A stretch of 11,095 nt of DNA from the NCBI GenBank assembly GCA_017964745.1, contig JAGCRJ010000369.1, forward strand, positions 1 through 11,095. Direction: 5' to 3'. Of this stretch, positions 8,210 through 11,095 are shown piece by piece. A program made the translations under genes and the position numbers. This stretch comes from Lachnospiraceae bacterium (GTDB taxonomy: Bacteria; Bacillota; Clostridia; Lachnospirales; Lachnospiraceae). How positions within the stretch are numbered: position 1 is the first letter of the stretch; every line of letters begins with the position of its first letter. The notes below the pieces were generated by a model that made no database searches, had not been told where the DNA came from, and saw only the letters and a list, made by a program, of their open reading frames with translations.

Positions 8210-8244
8210 TTTTTCATTAAACCGCTTTTTAAATTTTTACGGGC

Positions 8245-8298
8245 AAAAAAAGCCCTCGGATCTTAGTAAACATACCGTTTTACTATAAATCCAAGAGC
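8245..8298 (-). terminator. Intrinsic terminator of the GGDEF/GH51/lipid-synthase run
   Basis: Read on the - strand, GCTCTTGGAT (8298-8289) pairs with ATCCGAGGGC (8261-8252), ten pairs including two G-U. After a small internal loop, TAGTAAA-type arms (8285-8279 with 8270-8264) pair over an 8-base loop. Seven T residues follow at 8251-8245. The stop codon of the preceding gene is at 8337-8335. The 3' half can alternatively fold as a small GGGC-T7-GCCC hairpin (8255-8241). Confidence 0.82.
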
Positions 8299-8310
8299 GT
8301 TAACTGTCAA
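8282..8310 (-). promoter_or_regulatory. Sigma-A promoter of the proB operon
   Basis: A perfect -35 box TTGACA (8310-8305), a spacer of exactly 17 bases and a -10 box TATAGT (8287-8282, 5/6 match) read toward proB. The sequence upstream of -35 is AT-rich. The predicted start of transcription is near 8275, giving a leader of about 65 bases. Both the spacer and the -10 box overlap the 5' arm of the upstream terminator hairpin. No T-box or other riboswitch core is visible in the short leader. Confidence 0.8.
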
Positions 8311-8334
8311 ATATTCTTACTATAATTTATGGGG

Positions 8335-9150
8335 TCAGCGTCCTATTTTCTCAAGGAGCTCATTATTCCTGTCAAGGGTGTTATATATACCGTCCTCCGA
8401 AAGAACTCCCCTTTTGAAATACTCGGGGAATTTGCCCTGCTCGTCCATCTTGTGGTCATTCTTCCAGTCACGGCTCGAATAGTATCTTTCAAGTTCCCTG
8501 ACCTTGGGCTGAAAAGCCTTATACCTTGAGATCAGATCGTCCGTGATCTCATCATTTTCGGCTTCATAGATCAGATCTCCGAGTTTATCGAAGATAAGTT
8601 CCATTCTTTCGACCCTGTCCATCGCCTCATCGACATTACCGGGGCCGCCGATAAAAATACAATATGCTTCATGAATCGCAGCTATTGTCGCAATGATACA
8701 TGCCGCAATGACAAGAACAAATTTGATCTGCCATTGAACGGAAAGGCCGAGTGAGAAAAGCATGAAATAAACGTAAAAGCCGCATATCTTATTGAGTTTT
8801 GAATGAATGGATATAAAACGGTGAAGAACAGTGAGCGATACGATGATGCTCGAAAACTTAATGAGAATAATTAGGCATATCCAGATAAGCAGCCAGTTAG
8901 GAACTATGATTATATCGACAAGCTTAAGGAACACCGCCATGGAAAAGGTTATGTCCGCGATCGTGTCGAATTTATCACCGAATTCGGATTCGGTCTTAAG
9001 CCCCCTGGCAACGGCGCCGTCAAGTATATCCGTAAATCCTCCCGAAATATAAAGAACATAATACCAAACGGAAAATGCAGGAAAAACAAGGATCATCAGA
9101 CTGATGACGATCCTTGTTCCCGTCAGTATGTTGGCAAGATGTTTCTTCAT
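8335..9150 (-). CDS. CDP-alcohol phosphatidyltransferase with C-terminal DUF4298-like domain
   Basis: Integral membrane enzyme expected to move a phosphatidyl group from CDP-diacylglycerol to an alcohol acceptor, in phospholipid synthesis. The full family motif D-x2-D-G-x2-A-R-x8-G-x3-D-x3-D is present: Asp41, Asp44, Gly45, Ala48, Arg49, Gly58, Asp62, Asp66. Several hydrophobic helices fill residues about 10-165. The acceptor (glycerol phosphate, inositol phosphate or other) cannot be told from the sequence. After GGPGN (168-172), residues 177-271 form a charged, soluble extension with MDRVERMELIFDKL, YKAFQPKVRELERYY and FKRGVLSEDGIYNTL. These resemble the stand-alone Firmicute family DUF4298, recognised from memory, function unknown. 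No frameshift joins the parts. The start lies 15 bases after the GH51 stop and lacks a clear Shine-Dalgarno sequence, suggesting translational coupling. Confidence 0.88.
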   Translation of the reverse strand: MKKHLANILTGTRIVISLMILVFPAFSVWYYVLYISGGFTDILDGAVARGLKTESEFGDKFDTIADITFSMAVFLKLVDIIIVPNWLLIWICLIILIKFSSIIVSLTVLHRFISIHSKLNKICGFYVYFMLFSLGLSVQWQIKFVLVIAACIIATIAAIHEAYCIFIGGPGNVDEAMDRVERMELIFDKLGDLIYEAENDEITDDLISRYKAFQPKVRELERYYSSRDWKNDHKMDEQGKFPEYFKRGVLSEDGIYNTLDRNNELLEKIGR

Positions 9151-9165
9151 ATTTCGTTCTATTCT

Positions 9166-10761
9166 TTATCCTTCGAATACGAAAACATTCCACGAAAGCG
9201 GCTTTACATGGATCTTAAACTCACCGTTTTCAAGAGTGTGATCGTTTACTTCCTCAGGCATAATGAACTCATTTCCGAATTCGTTTCTGACTTCAAGGTT
9301 TTCCGCGGTCATGGAGGTTGCCTTCATAACCTTATATCCTTCAAAGCCCTTGATATCAACGGTAAGAGGATAATCACTGTCCTCATTTCTGTTGATCACA
9401 AACACTGCGAGTCTCTTGTTTTCCTTATCCCACGCTGAAGCTGCATCGATATAATTAACGCCTTCTTTTCCTGTGTACTGGGAAGTGTCCTCGATCGCAT
9501 ATCCGGGCATATCGAAGGTTTCACACTCCACCTTCACATCCATTGAAGTGCCCTTTGCGTAATTGATGAGCTGGGTAAAGGAGAAATAGGACGCACTCTT
9601 CCATATATGATCGTGATTCGATGCGGCAAGTGCGGCAAGTCCGCCGGTCTGGCATCCGATCTTAACACGGTCCGCATGACGGAGCATGGCAAGCTGAACA
9701 GAAGCATTTCCGAGTGCATGGATCATATCACCGCCCGGGAATATTCTTTCAGGCATATTGTCGGGATCATGGAGCACATAGGTTCTTGCCGGGTCGAACT
9801 TGTAATGGTTGCGTGCCATATTATAGCGGCCGTATCCGGGATGAAGAGGCTCAAGAGGCCTTACCATGCATCCGTATTCATCGAGTGAGATCATAACCTT
9901 CTTAGGTGATCTGTGCTTTGAAGCAACGTAATCGATCATCGCGGTAAGGTTGTTGATGTAATCCTCATAATATAACGAACCGCCGAGGAGAGCCTTGATA
10001 TCTCCGGGAGGTGCGGAATGATAATGATGTACGGATACATAGTCAACCACATCATAACATTTATCAAGCACAGCCTCATCCCATGCGGGAAATGTCTCCA
10101 TAAAAGGTGCGGATGATCCGCATACGGCGGTTTCTATGCTTTCATCGATCCACTTGATCGCCTTGGAGGTTTCGAGAACCTTGTGGCCGTAGCCCTCGGG
10201 ATTTTTGTCCCATGCACCGAGCTGCCAGGGACCGTCCATCTCATTTCCGAGATACCACATCTTAACACCGTAAGGCTCTTCATGTCCGTTCTTCCTGCGA
10301 AGATCCGACCAGTATGAACCGCCCGTATGGTTGGTATATTCAACAAGATCCATCGCATCCTGGATCGTACCGGTGCCCATATTGACGGTATAGAGTGCTT
10401 CGGTTCCAACTTTTTCAGCCCACTGAAGGTATTCGTCATGGCCGACTTCATTGGTTATATACTGATGCCAGGAAGGATCGAGATGTACCTTTCTGTCAGG
10501 CTTGGGACCTATGGAATCCTTCCACTGCCATGCGGAAACAAAATTACCTCCGGGCATTCTGACTGCCGGTAAACCTGCGGTCTTAAGTGCATCTATGAAA
10601 TCGGACCTGAAGCCCTGCTCATCCGCAGTGGGATGCTTGGGATTGAACATTGTACCGTTTACTATGGTTCCGATAGGTTCAAGGAATGCGGAAAAAAGCC
10701 TGTCCGAGATCTCTCCGATCTCATATGAGGGATGAATAGTGATCTTAGCATTCTGTGACAT
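9166..10761 (-). CDS. abfA: Intracellular GH51 alpha-L-arabinofuranosidase
   Basis: Retaining glycosidase that releases terminal alpha-L-arabinofuranose from arabinoxylan or arabinan oligosaccharides. It is 531 aa with no signal peptide, so it should act in the cytoplasm on imported oligosaccharides. The clan A catalytic barrel shows VRMPGGNFVSAWQWKDSIGP near 68-87, acid/base Glu174 in WYLGNEMDG and nucleophile Glu295 in ISLDEYG. These positions agree closely with the known catalytic pair of Geobacillus AbfA (175 and 294). The C-terminal part (about 400-531, ending PLSWNVFVFEG) is the usual beta-sandwich. AAGGAG at 10775-10770 lies 8 bases before the ATG. It is 30 bases downstream of the GGDEF gene and 15 bases upstream of the phosphatidyltransferase gene, so the three probably share a transcript. 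Some GH51 enzymes act on other substrates, so the exact specificity is inferred. Confidence 0.95.
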   Translation of the reverse strand: MSQNAKITIHPSYEIGEISDRLFSAFLEPIGTIVNGTMFNPKHPTADEQGFRSDFIDALKTAGLPAVRMPGGNFVSAWQWKDSIGPKPDRKVHLDPSWHQYITNEVGHDEYLQWAEKVGTEALYTVNMGTGTIQDAMDLVEYTNHTGGSYWSDLRRKNGHEEPYGVKMWYLGNEMDGPWQLGAWDKNPEGYGHKVLETSKAIKWIDESIETAVCGSSAPFMETFPAWDEAVLDKCYDVVDYVSVHHYHSAPPGDIKALLGGSLYYEDYINNLTAMIDYVASKHRSPKKVMISLDEYGCMVRPLEPLHPGYGRYNMARNHYKFDPARTYVLHDPDNMPERIFPGGDMIHALGNASVQLAMLRHADRVKIGCQTGGLAALAASNHDHIWKSASYFSFTQLINYAKGTSMDVKVECETFDMPGYAIEDTSQYTGKEGVNYIDAASAWDKENKRLAVFVINRNEDSDYPLTVDIKGFEGYKVMKATSMTAENLEVRNEFGNEFIMPEEVNDHTLENGEFKIHVKPLSWNVFVFEG

Positions 10762-10769
10762 TAAAGGTT

Positions 10770-10775
10770 CTCCTT
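10770..10775 (-). promoter_or_regulatory. Ribosome binding site of the GH51 gene
   Basis: AAGGAG lies 8 bases before the ATG at 10761. It sits in the only 30 bases between the GGDEF and GH51 genes, leaving little room for a separate promoter. Confidence 0.8.
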
Positions 10776-10791
10776 GGTAATATTTTCAGGA

Positions 10792-11095
10792 TCATACTTT
10801 CCAGTTGTTCCGTCCGGCATTCTTGGCTCTGTAGAGGGCTTCATCGGCTCTGGCAAGAGTATCCTTATATGCATCGTCTTCTTCACGGAAGAAGGCAAAT
10901 CCCATGGAAGAAGTGATCTTCACATCCCCCGGAAGTGCCTCAAGCTTTATAGAACGGATCGATTCGAGTATTTTGTCGCCGATCGCGGGAAGAAGCTCCA
11001 TTGAAACATTCTGGAGGATGACTATAAACTCATCTCCGCCCCAGCGTATGATCTTATCCGTTGATCTTGTGCATTTATGTACAGCCGATACGAAT
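10792..11095 (-). CDS. GGDEF-domain diguanylate cyclase, C-terminal part (5' partial)
   Basis: C-terminal half of a GGDEF domain, which makes the second messenger cyclic di-GMP from two GTP. The frame is open to the window end, so about 100 residues are visible and the N-terminal sensory region is missing. The active-site signature RWGGDEF is intact (codons around 11046-11026). RSTD lies exactly five residues before it, matching the RxxD product-inhibition (I) site. The end shows the usual SMGFAFF strand and ADEALYRAKNAGRNNW. The internal ATG at 11001 falls after the GGDEF signature and is not the real start. Intact A- and I-site residues imply an active, feedback-inhibited cyclase. Its stop is 30 bases before the GH51 start. 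Confidence 0.95.
   Translation of the reverse strand, partial: FVSAVHKCTRSTDKIIRWGGDEFIVILQNVSMELLPAIGDKILESIRSIKLEALPGDVKITSSMGFAFFREEDDAYKDTLARADEALYRAKNAGRNNWKV

Noticed and set aside
8210..8334. A T-box or other riboswitch controlling proBA
   Set aside because: The predicted leader is only about 65 bases and shows no T-box core sequence or specifier stem; the hairpin is better explained as the terminator of the upstream gene.
1..11095. A new defence, mobile or biosynthetic system
   Set aside because: All substantial frames belong to recognisable housekeeping or carbohydrate-metabolism families. No nuclease, toxin, integrase, reverse transcriptase or unexplained gap of more than 130 bases is present.

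Overview
The window looks like chromosomal DNA from a plant-polysaccharide-degrading, low-to-moderate GC Firmicute, most likely a gut or rumen Lachnospiraceae member (Butyrivibrio-like). This rests on the clostridial style of the proteins, a secreted GH5 cellulase with an Asn-rich linker, an intracellular GH51 arabinofuranosidase and AGGAG-type ribosome binding sites. The taxonomy is inference; no rRNA or marker comparison was possible. There is no phage, transposon, CRISPR or tRNA signal.

Layout. (1) Positions 1-1731, + strand: most of a UvrD/PcrA-like SF1A helicase whose N-terminus, with the Walker A motif, lies upstream of the window. (2) Positions 1803-3926, + strand: a secreted, membrane-tethered GH5 endoglucanase. 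It has a signal peptide, a beta-rich putative binding module, an Asn/Gln linker, the catalytic domain, a Thr/Pro/Glu linker, a C-terminal transmembrane helix and a short cytoplasmic tail. (3) A perfect 12-bp hairpin at 3931-3960 separates it from the convergent minus-strand genes and can probably terminate both sides. (4) Positions 8209-3986, - strand: a tight operon proB - fthC - proA - gltX with gaps of 12, 10 and 20 bases. It encodes the first two steps of proline synthesis, folate salvage (5-formyl-THF cyclo-ligase) and glutamyl-tRNA synthetase. (5) The 125-base gap at 8210-8334 holds a good sigma-A promoter for this operon, and its elements lie inside the terminator hairpin of the preceding gene. 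(6) Positions 11095-8335, - strand: the C-terminus of a GGDEF diguanylate cyclase, a GH51 alpha-L-arabinofuranosidase, and a CDP-alcohol phosphatidyltransferase carrying a C-terminal domain that resembles DUF4298. They are spaced by only 30 and 15 bases and end at the same terminator.

How the genes relate. GH5 works outside the cell on beta-glucan while GH51 works inside on imported arabino-oligosaccharides; they are not in one operon. The proB operon is centred on glutamate: ProB and ProA convert it to the proline precursor and GltX charges it to tRNA. The GGDEF/GH51/phospholipid-synthase set is functionally mixed and may simply share a transcript.

Most of the window is well-known housekeeping and carbohydrate metabolism. 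The items most worth a second look are the lipid synthase/DUF4298-like fusion, the promoter nested in a terminator, and the transmembrane-anchored cellulase with an unassigned N-terminal module.
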